A stretch of 64,000 nt of DNA from Sphingomonas sp. PP-F2F-G114-C0414 (GCF_003688595.1 NZ_RCWT01000012.1:186001-250000), one strand, 5' to 3'. Positions 28,582 through 36,594 are shown, numbered from the stretch's first letter. Program-made: numbers and translations. Notes: generated from the letters alone by a model not told the origin.

Positions 28582-28951
28582 ACTTCGGACGCTTGGCGCC
28601 GTACTTGGAACGCGACTGACGCCGGTCCTTCACACCCTGTGTATCGAGCACGCCGCGCAGGACGTGATAGCGAACACCGGGAAGATCGCGGACACGACCG
28701 CCACGGATCAGGACAACCGAATGCTCCTGAAGATTGTGGCCCTCGCCCGGAATGTAGCTGATGACTTCGCGCTGGTTGGTCAGGCGAACCTTGGCCACCT
28801 TGCGCAGAGCCGAGTTCGGCTTCTTCGGGGTCGTCGTGTAGACGCGCGTGCAAACGCCACGCTTCTGCGGATTTGCTTCCATCGCAGGGACCTTCGACTT
28901 GGCCTTCTGCGGATCGCGGCCCTTGCGGACCAGCTGGTTGATCGTCGGCAT
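28580..28951 (-). CDS. rpsL: 30S ribosomal protein S12
   Basis: S12 (123 residues) acts in decoding. It starts [12 protein letters not shown], with AAGGTGAAGG placed correctly upstream, and contains [19 protein letters not shown] and [30 protein letters not shown] in segments. The lysines of PKKPNS and the region after GRVRDLPG, where streptomycin-resistance changes arise in other bacteria, have the common sequence. It is the first gene of the str operon, with a good promoter about 160 bases upstream. Confidence 0.98.
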   Translation of the reverse strand: MPTINQLVRKGRDPQKAKSKVPAMEANPQKRGVCTRVYTTTPKKPNSALRKVAKVRLTNQREVISYIPGEGHNLQEHSVVLIRGGRVRDLPGVRYHVLRGVLDTQGVKDRRQSRSKYGAKRPK

Positions 28952-29111
28952 TGAAGCCTTCACCTTTCAAGTGGTTACTTTGCTGGAGCCATGAGGCGCC
29001 TGAGAATACAAAAAGGACCATAGGAACGCGGGAGCGCTCCTCAGGTCCTGGAATGCATCCAGCAATGTTCAAGCATGCCCGGCGGGAAACACTCCCGAAG
29101 AACAGGCCGCG

Positions 29112-29140
29112 CCTATAGGTCAGGAGTCGATCGAGGTCAA
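29112..29140 (-). promoter_or_regulatory. promoter of the rpsL-rpsG-fusA-tuf operon
   Basis: On the minus strand TTGACC (29140-29135), a 17-base spacer and TATAGG (29117-29112) form a near-consensus sigma70-type promoter. Transcription would begin near 29105, giving a leader of about 150 bases before rpsL with a short CTGGA/TCCAG stem. Confidence 0.7.
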
Positions 29141-29228
29141 CGGGTTGGAATCGGATGGGGCTGGCGAAGGATTGGCTTCGTGGGCGGAGACAATGGCTCA
29201 CGTAAGTCCGACGACGACACTTCTCTCA

Positions 29229-29352
29229 TCCTCCCCCGCCAAGGGGGGGGGTGGCACCGCAGGTGACGAAGGGGGAGGAACACGAAACCTGCGTTCTCGC
29301 CCCCTCCCCCTCCGTCTGGCAAGCGCCAGCCACCTCCCCCTGGCGGGGGGAG
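29229..29352. repeat. degenerate CCTCCCCCGCC palindrome pair
   Basis: CCTCCCCCGCCAAGGGGGGG near 29229-29250 and CCTCCCCCTGGCGGGGGGAGG near 29331-29352 are hairpins resembling the CCCCTCCCGC palindromes elsewhere, with a CCCTCCCCCTCC...GGGGGAGG core between. They fill the 3' region of the minus-strand hydrolase gene and the space upstream of the rpsL promoter. Nothing else is seen in 29141-29368. Confidence 0.55.
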
Positions 29353-29368
29353 GATCGCCCGGCCCGCT

Positions 29369-30382
29369 CTACCGCGAACGCGTCCCGAGCACAGCAAGCA
29401 GCGTCTTCTCGAATCGCGCAGGATCCTCGACCTGCGGCGAGTGGCCCAGCCCCTCGAGCATCACCAGGTTCGCATTCGGCATCTGCTTCACCGCCCGCGG
29501 CGCGATCATCGGCACCGGTTCGAGAAACTTGCGCAAGTTCGCCGGCGCCTGCGCCCGGCCGAACGCCGTCTTGTCCAGCGTCCCGATTATCAAGGTCGTC
29601 GAAGGCGTGATCCGGTAGAGTTCGTGCGCGACCGGTTGCGTCTTGATCATCTCGCTGGTCTTGGCCTGCGCGAGCGCAACGGAGTCGCGCCCTGCCCCTT
29701 GGTACATGCCAGCCTGCATCCAGACCCAGCGATCATAGGATGGCTTCCATACGCCGTGGTAATAGTTCTCCAGCTGGTACGCCTTGATCGAGGCGTAGCT
29801 CGTCTTCTTCTCGTTCGCCCAGAGCGTGTCGACGTTGGTATAGGGCACGCCCTCCTCGCCGCGATCCTTCAGCCCGAGCGGATTGACGAGCACCAGCTTA
29901 TCGACCGACGCCGGGTAGAGAATGGCGTACCGCATCGCGAGCATGCCGCCCATTGAATGCCCGACGATCGTCGCCCGCGTAATGCCACGCGATTCGAGCA
30001 GTCGCTTGGTGAACGTCGCCAGCATCTCGAAGCTATACTGCGCCGCCCGGGGTTTGGACGATTTGCAGAAGCCGATCTGGTCGGGAACGATCACCCGGTA
30101 GCCGACTTCGCTCAGCGCCCGCGCGGTGCTGCCCCAGGTCGCGCCGCAAAAGTTCTTGCCGTGGAGCAGGACGACGGTGCGACCATTGGGTCGCTGCGGC
30201 GCGATATCCATGAACGCCATCTGCGCAGGCGTGCCGACGATATCGACTTCCATTGTCTGGACCGGCCACGGGTAGGTGAAGCGTTCGAGCTGCGGCCCCA
30301 GGTCAGGCACCTGCGGGACCGGCCCCGCCCCCATGAGCAACGCCGCAACCGGCAGCGCCAGCATCATCAATCCCGCCTTCAT
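29369..30382 (-). CDS. exported alpha/beta-fold hydrolase
   Basis: The 337-residue protein has an N-terminal signal sequence (MKAGLMMLALPVAALLMGAG) and an alpha/beta hydrolase domain. Landmarks are VVLLHGKNFCGATW (oxyanion HG), the nucleophile elbow GHSMGG with S143, and the C-terminal LEGLGHSPQVEDP that supplies the catalytic histidine. It probably acts on an ester or similar bond in the periplasm; the substrate is unknown. AGGAAAG lies nine bases before the ATG at 30382, so the longer frame upstream is rejected. It is a single gene, convergent to nothing, between the str promoter and tRNA-Trp. Confidence 0.85.
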   Translation of the reverse strand: MKAGLMMLALPVAALLMGAGPVPQVPDLGPQLERFTYPWPVQTMEVDIVGTPAQMAFMDIAPQRPNGRTVVLLHGKNFCGATWGSTARALSEVGYRVIVPDQIGFCKSSKPRAAQYSFEMLATFTKRLLESRGITRATIVGHSMGGMLAMRYAILYPASVDKLVLVNPLGLKDRGEEGVPYTNVDTLWANEKKTSYASIKAYQLENYYHGVWKPSYDRWVWMQAGMYQGAGRDSVALAQAKTSEMIKTQPVAHELYRITPSTTLIIGTLDKTAFGRAQAPANLRKFLEPVPMIAPRAVKQMPNANLVMLEGLGHSPQVEDPARFEKTLLAVLGTRSR

Positions 30383-30539
30383 ACGATTACGCTTTCCTGG
30401 ATCCAACGAGACGGCTTTACGGTTAACGAGCAAATAACGGATCGTCCAACGGGTGATCGTCGCGATCATGGTTCCCGAACGAATTGCACGCGAGACGCTT
30501 GCCCTTCGCGAAAACGCTGGGTAAGGGGCGCGTCCGTGT

Positions 30540-30616
30540 AGGAGTGTAGCTCAGTTGGTTAGAGCGTCGGTCTCCAAAACCGAAGGCCCTCGGTTCGAAT
30601 CCGAGCACTCCTGCCA
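30540..30616 (+). tRNA. tRNA-Trp (anticodon CCA)
   Basis: The acceptor stem AGGAGTG (30540-30546) pairs with CACTCCT (30606-30612), then discriminator G and an encoded CCA. The D arm is GCTCAGTTGGTTAGAGC, and the anticodon arm has loop CTCCAAA with anticodon CCA. The T arm contains GGTTCGAATCC. tRNA-Trp before secE-nusG is a common bacterial order. Confidence 0.97.
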
Positions 30617-30674
30617 CCCCCTTTAAATTCCCTGCAAAATCACGGCGGTTGCTCCCGCCGCTTTCGCGCGTCCA

Positions 30675-30703
30675 TTGCGATTGCAGAAACTGCATTCCAT
30701 AAT
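30675..30703 (+). promoter_or_regulatory. putative promoter inside a dyad, downstream of tRNA-Trp
   Basis: TTGCGA (30675-30680), a 17-base spacer and CATAAT (30698-30703) resemble a sigma70 promoter. The stretch is also a dyad: ATTGCGA is mirrored by TCGCAAT at 30711-30717, and TTGCA by TGCAA inside. A repressor could bind here, or the dyad may be an RNA structure. Confidence 0.4.
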
Positions 30704-30709
30704 GCAATT

Positions 30710-30811
30710 TTCGCAATTGATCTATGATGTGCTGCGATGCACAACGATCAGGCCTTTCAGGCATCCTCTCCTAAAAACTTTTACGGCCGGTCTTGTACCG
30801 GCCTTTTTTTT
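30710..30811 (+). ncRNA. candidate small RNA ending in a strong terminator
   Basis: A transcript starting near 30710 from the putative promoter would end after about 100 bases at a textbook terminator: GGCCGGT (30785-30791), loop CTTGT, ACCGGCC (30797-30803) and eight Ts (30804-30811). The body contains a C/T-rich single-stranded stretch (CATCCTCTCCTAAAAAC) of the kind small RNAs use to pair with ribosome binding sites. No reading frame with a ribosome binding site fits. It might instead be the 3' trailer and terminator of tRNA-Trp. Confidence 0.35.
30785..30811 (+). terminator. Rho-independent terminator between tRNA-Trp and secE
   Basis: A perfect 7-bp stem GGCCGGT/ACCGGCC with a five-base loop is followed directly by eight Ts. 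The 340 bases from here to secE show a small GCCGGT/ACCGGC hairpin near 30893 but no gene; the secE promoter should lie there. Confidence 0.92.
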
Positions 30812-31154
30812 GGTCTCGATCGCGCGTACACCATCCGTGCCGTCGTCAAGCCGAACGATAAATAGAAACCGTGGGAGCGGAGCCGCCGGTCAAACCGGCA
30901 CCGGCAAGACGATCGTGCGGGGGATCGAGTGACCCAAGCGCTCTCCCCCGCCACTTCTGCCGGCCCCCGCCGTGTGGCTTTCGATACGACGCCCGCCCCT
31001 CTCCTGCCGCGCACTTGCTTTCACCTGTGACGGCAGCTATCTGCCGCGCTTCCGACAGCGAGAACGGACCTGTCGCCGCGGCCCTTCACAGGGAGCGGCT
31101 AGTGGGTCTATGTCTCGCATCTCAGTTTCTCAATCAGCGGGTTCGAAGAACATC

Positions 31155-31352
31155 GTGGCGAAGACGTCCCCCCTCGAATTCATCCAGCAGGTCCGCAACG
31201 AGACCGCGAAGGTCACGTGGCCGACGCGTCGCGAGACGGTCATGACCGGCGTGATGGTGGTGATCATGACGACGATCCTCGCGCTGTTTTTCCTGGGCGT
31301 CGACTCGATCCTGCAAGCGATCGTCTCCGCCCTCCTCAAACTCGCTCAGTAA
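31155..31352 (+). CDS. secE: preprotein translocase subunit SecE (GTG start)
   Basis: SecE (65 residues) clamps the SecY channel in the inner membrane. The sequence MAKTSPLEFIQQVRNETAKVTWPTRRET contains the family signature VRNETAKVTWP and the T-W-P-x-R-x-E motif, followed by one membrane helix (VMTGVMVVIMTTILALFFLGV). This is the short single-helix form. The GTG at 31155 gives the expected N-terminus; an ATG at 31110 would add 15 unconserved residues. It is 13 bases upstream of nusG. Confidence 0.92.
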   Translation: MAKTSPLEFIQQVRNETAKVTWPTRRETVMTGVMVVIMTTILALFFLGVDSILQAIVSALLKLAQ

Positions 31353-31365
31353 GCAAGGTTCCGTC

Positions 31366-31902
31366 ATGGCGCGCTGGTACATCATTCACGCCTATTCGGG
31401 CTTCGAGGGCAAGGTCCGCGACTCGATCATGGCCGAGGCGACCCGGATGGGTCTCGAACAGCTCGTCGAGCAGATCGAAGTCCCGACCGAAACTACGACG
31501 GAAGCCCGTCGCGGCAAGAAGATCGCGGTCGAGCGCAAGTTCATGCCGGGCTACGTGCTCGCCAAGCTGAACATGAACGACGACGTGTATCACCTCGTGA
31601 AGAACACGCCGAAGGTCACCGGCTTCCTCGGCAGCATGGGCAAGCCGCAGGCGATCAGCGAGGCGGAAGCCACGCGGATGCTCAACAGCAAGGAAGAAGC
31701 CGCCGCTGCGCCCAAGCAGAAGGTCAAGGTCGACTACGAGATCGGCGACCAGGTCAAGGTCCTCGACGGCCCGTTCGCGACCTTCAACGGGCTCGTCGAA
31801 GAACTCGACTTCGACCGCAGCCGCGTCAAGGTTTCGGTGTCGATCTTCGGGCGTGCGACGCCTGTGGAGCTCGAGTTCGAGCAGGTCGAGCGCAGCAAGT
31901 AA
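31366..31902 (+). CDS. nusG: transcription termination/antitermination factor NusG
   Basis: NusG (178 residues) binds RNA polymerase and couples it to Rho or to ribosomal protein S10. The NGN domain starts MARWYIIHAYSGFEGKVRDSI and includes RKFMPGYVLAKLNMND and VKNTPKVTGFLGS; the C-terminal KOW domain has GDQVKVLDGPFATFNGLVEELD. It forms an operon with secE. The three-stem element copy A lies 13 bases after its stop. Confidence 0.98.
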   Translation: MARWYIIHAYSGFEGKVRDSIMAEATRMGLEQLVEQIEVPTETTTEARRGKKIAVERKFMPGYVLAKLNMNDDVYHLVKNTPKVTGFLGSMGKPQAISEAEATRMLNSKEEAAAAPKQKVKVDYEIGDQVKVLDGPFATFNGLVEELDFDRSRVKVSVSIFGRATPVELEFEQVERSK

Positions 31903-31915
31903 GGCCAAGCCGCAC

Positions 31916-32004
31916 GCGATTAGCCCAAGGCTAATTGCGAGACGGCGCCAGCCCGGCCGGCGGGCCAACGGCCCGGCCGACGACGCGGGATTTACTCCCG
32001 CGTC
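31916..32004 (+). other. three-stem intergenic element, copy A (after nusG)
   Basis: Stem 1 is GCGATTAGCC-CAA-GGCTAATTGC (31916-31938, one G-T pair), linker GAGACGGCGCCA and GCCCGGCCGG, stem 2 CGGGCC-AAC-GGCCCG (31961-31975 within it), linker GCCGACGA, and stem 3 GACGCGGGA-TTTAC-TCCCGCGTC (31982-32004). Stem 3 is almost identical to that of copy D, with the same loop. No T-run follows. Confidence 0.8.
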
Positions 32005-32038
32005 GCGTTACCGTTTAGTTCGTGTCGACACATAAGGC

Positions 32039-32097
32039 TTGTTTCCCCGCGAAGGCGGGGATCCAGACTGGGCTCCCGCCTTCGCGGGAGAACAAGG
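32039..32097. repeat. 59-base palindromic repeat, copy 1
   Basis: TTGTTTCCCCGCGAAGGCGGGG and CCCGCCTTCGCGGGAGAACAAGG form an inverted pair of hairpins around ATCCAGACTGGG. A nearly identical copy is at 35823-35882. It lies between element A and the minus-strand exported protein. Confidence 0.85.
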
Positions 32098-32164
32098 CAG
32101 GCGTAGTGATCGCCCTAGACCGTGCCTATGTCCGGTCGGGACAACTGACGACAGATCGCGCGCC

Positions 32165-32758
32165 TCAAAACCGAACGCTATCCGCCACCGCCTGAGCCGG
32201 CGCAGCGCTGCGGTCGTAGTAATACAAACTCGGCGCCTCGTACGTCACCAGATACAGCTTCCCGCCAATCACCGCACCGCGTGCTTCACCGCGCCGTTGC
32301 AGCGTCTCGTTCTGCTTCGAGAAGGTGTAGGTGAAACGCACGCCCTTGCTGCCGGCGAACTGGATCGGCGCGATCGTGTCGATCGCCATCGACGATGCGT
32401 CGCGCGCGATGCGGTAGCTGTTTTCGAGCAGCACCGGGATATCGGTGATCAGCATCGTCGCCGAGACCTTCGGCAACGGCTTGTTCTTCTTGTCGATCTC
32501 GCGGAACAGCGGCCGGCCGGACTCGATGCTACCATAGAAGCTCAGGTCGTTCAGTTCGTCACCGTCCTGCGTCCAGGTTTCGGCATTGCGACCGGGGCGC
32601 TCCGAGAGCTTGTTCCACTCCGCGCCCGGCTGCACGGTCATCGCCGACTTGGCGACGGCGATGCGCTGGCCGGCCGAGATGAGCTTGTTGCCGGCCGCGA
32701 CGGGGGCCGCGAGCGCGAGCGATGCGACCGCGGCAAGCACGGCTAGGTTCTTGGACAT
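32165..32758 (-). CDS. exported protein of unknown function downstream of an M48 protease
   Basis: I do not recognise the family. The 197 residues start MSKNLAVLAAVASLALAAPVAAG, a clear signal peptide, and the mature part carries many short beta-like stretches such as GVRFTYTFSKQNETLQRRG and GAVIGGKLYLVTYEAPSLYYYDRS. It is presumably periplasmic. AAGAAGG lies six bases before the ATG at 32758, so this start is preferred over an ATG six bases upstream. It is 11 bases after the M48 protease gene, forming the third member of a three-gene cluster; a function in envelope quality control is possible but only inferred from that. Confidence 0.75.
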   Translation of the reverse strand: MSKNLAVLAAVASLALAAPVAAGNKLISAGQRIAVAKSAMTVQPGAEWNKLSERPGRNAETWTQDGDELNDLSFYGSIESGRPLFREIDKKNKPLPKVSATMLITDIPVLLENSYRIARDASSMAIDTIAPIQFAGSKGVRFTYTFSKQNETLQRRGEARGAVIGGKLYLVTYEAPSLYYYDRSAAPAQAVADSVRF

Positions 32759-32769
32759 GGTCATCCTTC

Positions 32770-33927
32770 TTACGAAATCAGCGTGGCGATGAGCGCGGCG
32801 TCGGTCGCGGCTGGCTTGAGGCGGAGATACGTCGCGAGCGCGGCCTGGCCCTCGGCAACCTGCTGGCTGCGGAGCAGCGACAGGCCCAAGCCGCGATACG
32901 CCTCGGGCGGCGCGTCGCCCTTGCTGATCGCCTCCTGGTAGAATTGCGCAGCACTGACGAGGTCGCGGGGATTGCCGCGCTCGCGATAGAGATCGCCCCG
33001 CGCGCACAGCAGCGGCGTCGTCCACCCATTGCCCTCGGCCAGGTAGGCGAGCAGATACTCGCTGCCACCGAAGTCGTTGAGCTTGATCTGGTCGTTGAGG
33101 AAGACCGGGAGCCATTTCGCCATCGCCGCCTGATGCGTATCGACGACCGCAGGCTTGACGTCATGCGCCTCGATCGACGCTGCGCGCAAATACGTGGCGC
33201 GCGCCAGATCGGTCGGATGGGTAGCAAAGACGCCTGCGACGTATTTGTGTTGCGCCCTGCCCCTGCGGCCGATCGCGGTCGCATCGGCTTCGCCCATGAC
33301 ATGCTCCCAGACGTCGGCGGCGGCCGATGACGGATATTGCGAGCGTGCGAGATACTGGAAGCCCGTCATGTCGGCCTCGCGCTCCTGATCCCGGCTGAAG
33401 GCGTACATCTGGCCAACCGTGGCGTACTGAATGTTGGCACTGTTACGGACGAGGATCGACGCCCACGCCATCAGGTCGGTGCCCGTGCGGTGGCTCTTGA
33501 AATCCTTGAGCGAATGCCGGAGTTCGAAGTGGCCGAACTCGTGGCCGAGGATCGCACCAAGCTCGGCTTCGCTGCGGACACGGAGCAGCAGTCCGGTCCA
33601 CACCACCATCGCGCCATTGGGCGTCATGTACGCGTTGAACGCCGGCACCTCGTCGATATAGAGCCGAACCGATCGGCACCGGTCCTCGCCGACGGTCCGG
33701 CACAGCACGCTGCGGACATAGGCGTTGAGCGCCGGATCCTTGACCAGCGACCGGGAGTCACGCTGCACTCGCTCGCGTTCGTCCGCCTCCATCCATATCC
33801 CGCGCTCGTCGACCGTCGTCGGGGTGTAGGCCTGCGTGTAGGTCGGTAGCGGCAGGCGCTTGTCCGCGGCGAGCGCAGACGTACCGATCGCGGTCGCGAG
33901 CAGAAGGCCGACCATAGGGATCCGCAT
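32770..33927 (-). CDS. exported M48-family zinc metalloprotease with C-terminal repeats
   Basis: This periplasmic protease-like protein has 385 residues and a signal peptide (MRIPMVGLLLATAIGTSALA). The zinc motif HEFGH is at about 129-133 and the third ligand E184 lies in SRDQEREADMTGFQYL, as in HtpX/BepA-type M48 enzymes. The C-terminal third (from about 300) has TPR-like helical sequence (EAYRGLGLSLLRSQQVAEGQAALATYL). M48/TPR proteins such as BepA act in outer-membrane protein quality control; that role is an analogy. It starts one base after the stop of the upstream broken gene and is followed by the 197-residue exported protein. Confidence 0.88.
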   Translation of the reverse strand: MRIPMVGLLLATAIGTSALAADKRLPLPTYTQAYTPTTVDERGIWMEADERERVQRDSRSLVKDPALNAYVRSVLCRTVGEDRCRSVRLYIDEVPAFNAYMTPNGAMVVWTGLLLRVRSEAELGAILGHEFGHFELRHSLKDFKSHRTGTDLMAWASILVRNSANIQYATVGQMYAFSRDQEREADMTGFQYLARSQYPSSAAADVWEHVMGEADATAIGRRGRAQHKYVAGVFATHPTDLARATYLRAASIEAHDVKPAVVDTHQAAMAKWLPVFLNDQIKLNDFGGSEYLLAYLAEGNGWTTPLLCARGDLYRERGNPRDLVSAAQFYQEAISKGDAPPEAYRGLGLSLLRSQQVAEGQAALATYLRLKPAATDAALIATLIS

Positions 33928-33928
33928 G

Positions 33929-34696
33929 TCAGTGCGCCGAAGCGATGGCAGGAGCAGGCGCAGCGATCGGAGCTTCTACCGGTTTTCCTGGGAAGCCTTC
34001 CAACAACTGCCGCACGCGCTTGTCTGCCCCCTCCGCGTTACGGACATCGCCGCCCATCTGCCTGTCTGCATTCAACCAAACCAGCTCACCGGTACGCAGG
34101 TCGACGAGGCCGGCATATCACGTATGGACACCCGCCGTCACTGGAACGCGAGCTAGCGCCGCAAAGACCTGCAACACCTTTCGTCCGGTCGAACCGAAAT
34201 GATCCTCGGTAGTGATGAACAGCGCATAGTCCGCTTTGTCGAGGCCGGGCAGCGTGCGGACGTCAGGGCCGAGCCCCCATTCGAACTGATCCTTGCGCTT
34301 CTTAGTGGGTAGACGATTGCCCTTGAAAAACTGGTACTCGATCACCGACGATGCGACCGCACCGAACAGCTCCTGGTACTCAGCCACCTTGGCCGGATTG
34401 CCGCTGATCGGCTCGGCATAGGCGACCACGCTGTTACCAAGCCCGGACTGCGCCTTCGAGAGCGCCGTGGCGAGGTTTTCCTTCGCTTGATCGGTCCAGT
34501 CCGCATTGGGCTCGAACATGCCCCCGGTCGACTGCGCGCCGACCTTGATCGACGGTCGCATAAGGACGATCCGGGCGGTGCCGGGCTTGAGGACGAAGCC
34601 GGGCTTGAGCCCCGTCTTCTCCTGCGCGTGAACTGGCGATGCCGCGGCCAGCAGCAAGGTAAGCGTCGCAAGCGACGCACGGCATGATTTGAGCAT
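33929..34696 (-). pseudogene. exported hypothetical protein interrupted by an in-frame TGA
   Basis: An ATG at 34696 (preceded by GGGGGG) opens MLKSCRASLATLTLLLAAASPVHAQ, a signal peptide, and runs to VTAGVHT, where TGA occurs at 34120-34118. The same frame continues without interruption for 62 more sensible codons (YAGLVDLRTGELVWLN and GGDVRNAEGADKRVRQLLEGF) to a stop at 33929-33931, one base before the M48 protease start. A glycine (GGA) would be the natural residue at the TGA. The gene is thus either a recent nonsense mutant, a sequencing error, or read through. Intact length would be 255 residues. Family unknown; operon partner of the protease. Confidence 0.7.
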
Positions 34697-34796
34697 GATC
34701 CCCCCGATATCGTCGGATGCCCCCATCCGATTGGGCAGATGCTAGACTGAAATCCGCCAAGCTTTGAAGAAATTATTGGAACCGATTTCGATGTTT

Positions 34797-35756
34797 TTAC
34801 GCGGTCCAGTCTTTCAATCGCCAGCCGCCGAACAGCGCAACATCCGGATCATGCGGTGTCTTTGTCGGGTCGGCCTTGCTCCAGCCGGTGACCTGATCGA
34901 GCGCCGGCAGGCGTACCGGGTTCGGCGCCGGATACGGGTTGGTCAGCGTCGGTTCGCCGCGTTCGTTGCGGGCGACTTCGGCGATGTCGAAGGCTTCGCG
35001 GGCGCGGGCTTGGCGGGCTTCGTACATTGCCGACAGGCGGTAGCTGTGCGCGTCGCTCGATTCGCCGCGGCGGCGTTTGATGTGCGGTGGCTCCTCCTGG
35101 AGGTGGACCGTCCGGTTGTGCAGATGGAGGAGCTGGAGCGCCTGGTTCGCGGTCATCGGCGGGATCGGTGGGGACGCGTTGTGGCGCCATTCGTCATGGT
35201 CGTGCGAGCCCGGCAGGGTACCGGCCAACAGCGCGAACTCGACCGACTCGTAGCCGGCTGCGAGCGCGAGGCGCATCTCGCGGGCGAAGGCGGGGCTGGC
35301 TTTGCGGCGGGCGTAGAAGGCGGAGTGGCTGAAACCGGCGGCGGCGGCCGAAAGGCGGATGTTGGCGGTGGCGGATAGCGCTGTGAGGAAGGCTTGCTCG
35401 GCGGCATGGTCGAGGCGGTTGGCGGGCGGGCGGCGGAGCTGGAGGCGGCCGTTGGCGGTTCTTGTCGTGGTGGGGGATACGGTCGAGACGGGGGCGTTCG
35501 TGGCACTCCCCTCCCCCGCCCCCTCCCGCAGGCGGGAGGGGATGTTTAGGGCAGCGTTGGCTAATGCCAGCGCGGCGTTCCATTTTGCGGCGAAGGCGGG
35601 GTGGGCAGCGCGGCGCTTGGTGAAGGTGGAGCGGTTGTAGCCGAGCGTGCTGGCGGCTTCGCGGGCGTTACCGGTGCGGCGGAGGGCGGCGAGGAACGCA
35701 GCGTTCTGTGCGGCCTGGCGGCGGGTGAACTGGTCGGGGGTGAAGGGGCGCGCCAT
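34797..35756 (-). CDS. protein with two helix-turn-helix-like repeats and an in-frame palindromic insertion
   Basis: I do not recognise a named family. The 319 residues begin MARPFTPDQFTRRQAAQNAAF. Two similar blocks, FLAALRRTGNAREAASTLGYNRSTFTKRRAAHPAFAAKW (about 21-60) and FLTALSATANIRLSAAAAGFSHSAFYARRKASPAFAREM (about 122-160), seen in segments, each look like a helix-turn-helix of the terminase-small-subunit or transposase type. Between them the residues LNIPSRLREGAGEGSA are encoded by a copy of the CCCCTCCCGC palindrome (35520-35541). The C-terminal half is His/Pro-rich without known motifs. No phage genes lie nearby. It is a single gene with a repeat and 400 bases of non-coding sequence upstream. 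Confidence 0.65.
   Translation of the reverse strand: MARPFTPDQFTRRQAAQNAAFLAALRRTGNAREAASTLGYNRSTFTKRRAAHPAFAAKWNAALALANAALNIPSRLREGAGEGSATNAPVSTVSPTTTRTANGRLQLRRPPANRLDHAAEQAFLTALSATANIRLSAAAAGFSHSAFYARRKASPAFAREMRLALAAGYESVEFALLAGTLPGSHDHDEWRHNASPPIPPMTANQALQLLHLHNRTVHLQEEPPHIKRRRGESSDAHSYRLSAMYEARQARAREAFDIAEVARNERGEPTLTNPYPAPNPVRLPALDQVTGWSKADPTKTPHDPDVALFGGWRLKDWTA
35520..35541. repeat. CCCCTCCCGC palindrome inside a coding sequence
   Basis: CCCCTCCCGC (35520-35529), AG, GCGGGAGGGG (35532-35541): a perfect 10-bp stem identical to those at 15691-15713 and 63316-63337 apart from the two-base centre. Its insertion keeps the reading frame open. Confidence 0.9.
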
Positions 35757-35822
35757 CGCTAGTGGGTCTGCCTCGGTATCCTACATTGCAAGGGGCTTGT
35801 GCTGGGGGCGTGGTTTTCGAGT

Positions 35823-35882
35823 TTGTTTCCCCGCGACGGCGGGGACTCAGACTGGGCTCGCGCCTTCGCGGGAGAACAAGGG
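35823..35882. repeat. 59-base palindromic repeat, copy 2
   Basis: This is a nearly exact copy of the element at 32039-32097 (TTGTTTCCCCGCGACGGCGGGG ... GCGCCTTCGCGGGAGAACAAGG). Beyond it, to 36158, lie GCGCGAGGGCGCGAAGAGAA and GCGCGGAGGCGCGGAGGAGAA, a purine-rich direct repeat pair, and then presumably the rplK promoter. No gene is seen in 35757-36158. Confidence 0.8.
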
Positions 35883-36158
35883 AGCGCAGTCTTTAGTAGG
35901 ATTGGTTCACGCGAAGGCGCGAGGGCGCGAAGAGAAGTCAGAGGAGCAGAAGATTCGGGGTTCGCGCGGAGGCGCGGAGGAGAAGGGACGCGGAGAAGTA
36001 AGTGCGGGGTGTTGCCGCTTTGCGGGTTTTGGGGTATGCGCGCCGGCTTCCACCTTCACTGTTGGAATTGCGGGAGGTCGCCGAGAGGCAGCCGCCATTA
36101 CCGCTAGGCTCACCGGGCGAGGCGCTGTTGCGCTCAAAGCCCAATATAAGAGAGTGAC

Positions 36159-36590
36159 ATGGCTAAAAAGATTACCGGATACATCAAGCTGCAGGTCCCT
36201 GCAGGCGAGGCAAAGCCCGCGCCGCCGATCGGGCCTGCGCTGGGTCAGCGCGGCGTGAACATCATGGAGTTCTGCAAGGCGTTCAACGCCGGCACGAGCG
36301 AACTGAAGAAGGGTATGCCGATCCCGACCGTCATCACGGTCTATGCGGATCGCTCGTTCTCGTTCGAGACCAAGACCCCGCCAGCATCGTACCTGATCAA
36401 GGAGGCCGCCGGTCTCAAGTCGGGTTCGAAGGAGCCCGGCAAGGTCGTCGCCGGCACGATCAAGCGCTCGCAGCTGAGCGAGATCGCCACGACGAAGATG
36501 AAGGACCTCAACGCCAACGATATCGACGCTGCGACGAAGATCATCGAAGGCAGCGCCCGCGCAATGGGCCTCGAAGTGGTGGAGGGCTGA
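36159..36590 (+). CDS. rplK: 50S ribosomal protein L11
   Basis: L11 (143 residues) forms the GTPase-associated centre with 23S rRNA helices 43-44. It starts [40 protein letters not shown] in segments and contains [18 protein letters not shown] and [13 protein letters not shown]. The ATG at 36159 is followed four bases after its stop by rplA, as in nearly all bacteria. Confidence 0.98.
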   Translation: MAKKITGYIKLQVPAGEAKPAPPIGPALGQRGVNIMEFCKAFNAGTSELKKGMPIPTVITVYADRSFSFETKTPPASYLIKEAAGLKSGSKEPGKVVAGTIKRSQLSEIATTKMKDLNANDIDAATKIIEGSARAMGLEVVEG

Positions 36591-36594
36591 GATC

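Noticed and set aside
33929-34120. Selenocysteine at the in-frame TGA
   Set aside because: The expected residue is glycine, no stem-loop of SECIS type follows, and the protein is not a redox enzyme.
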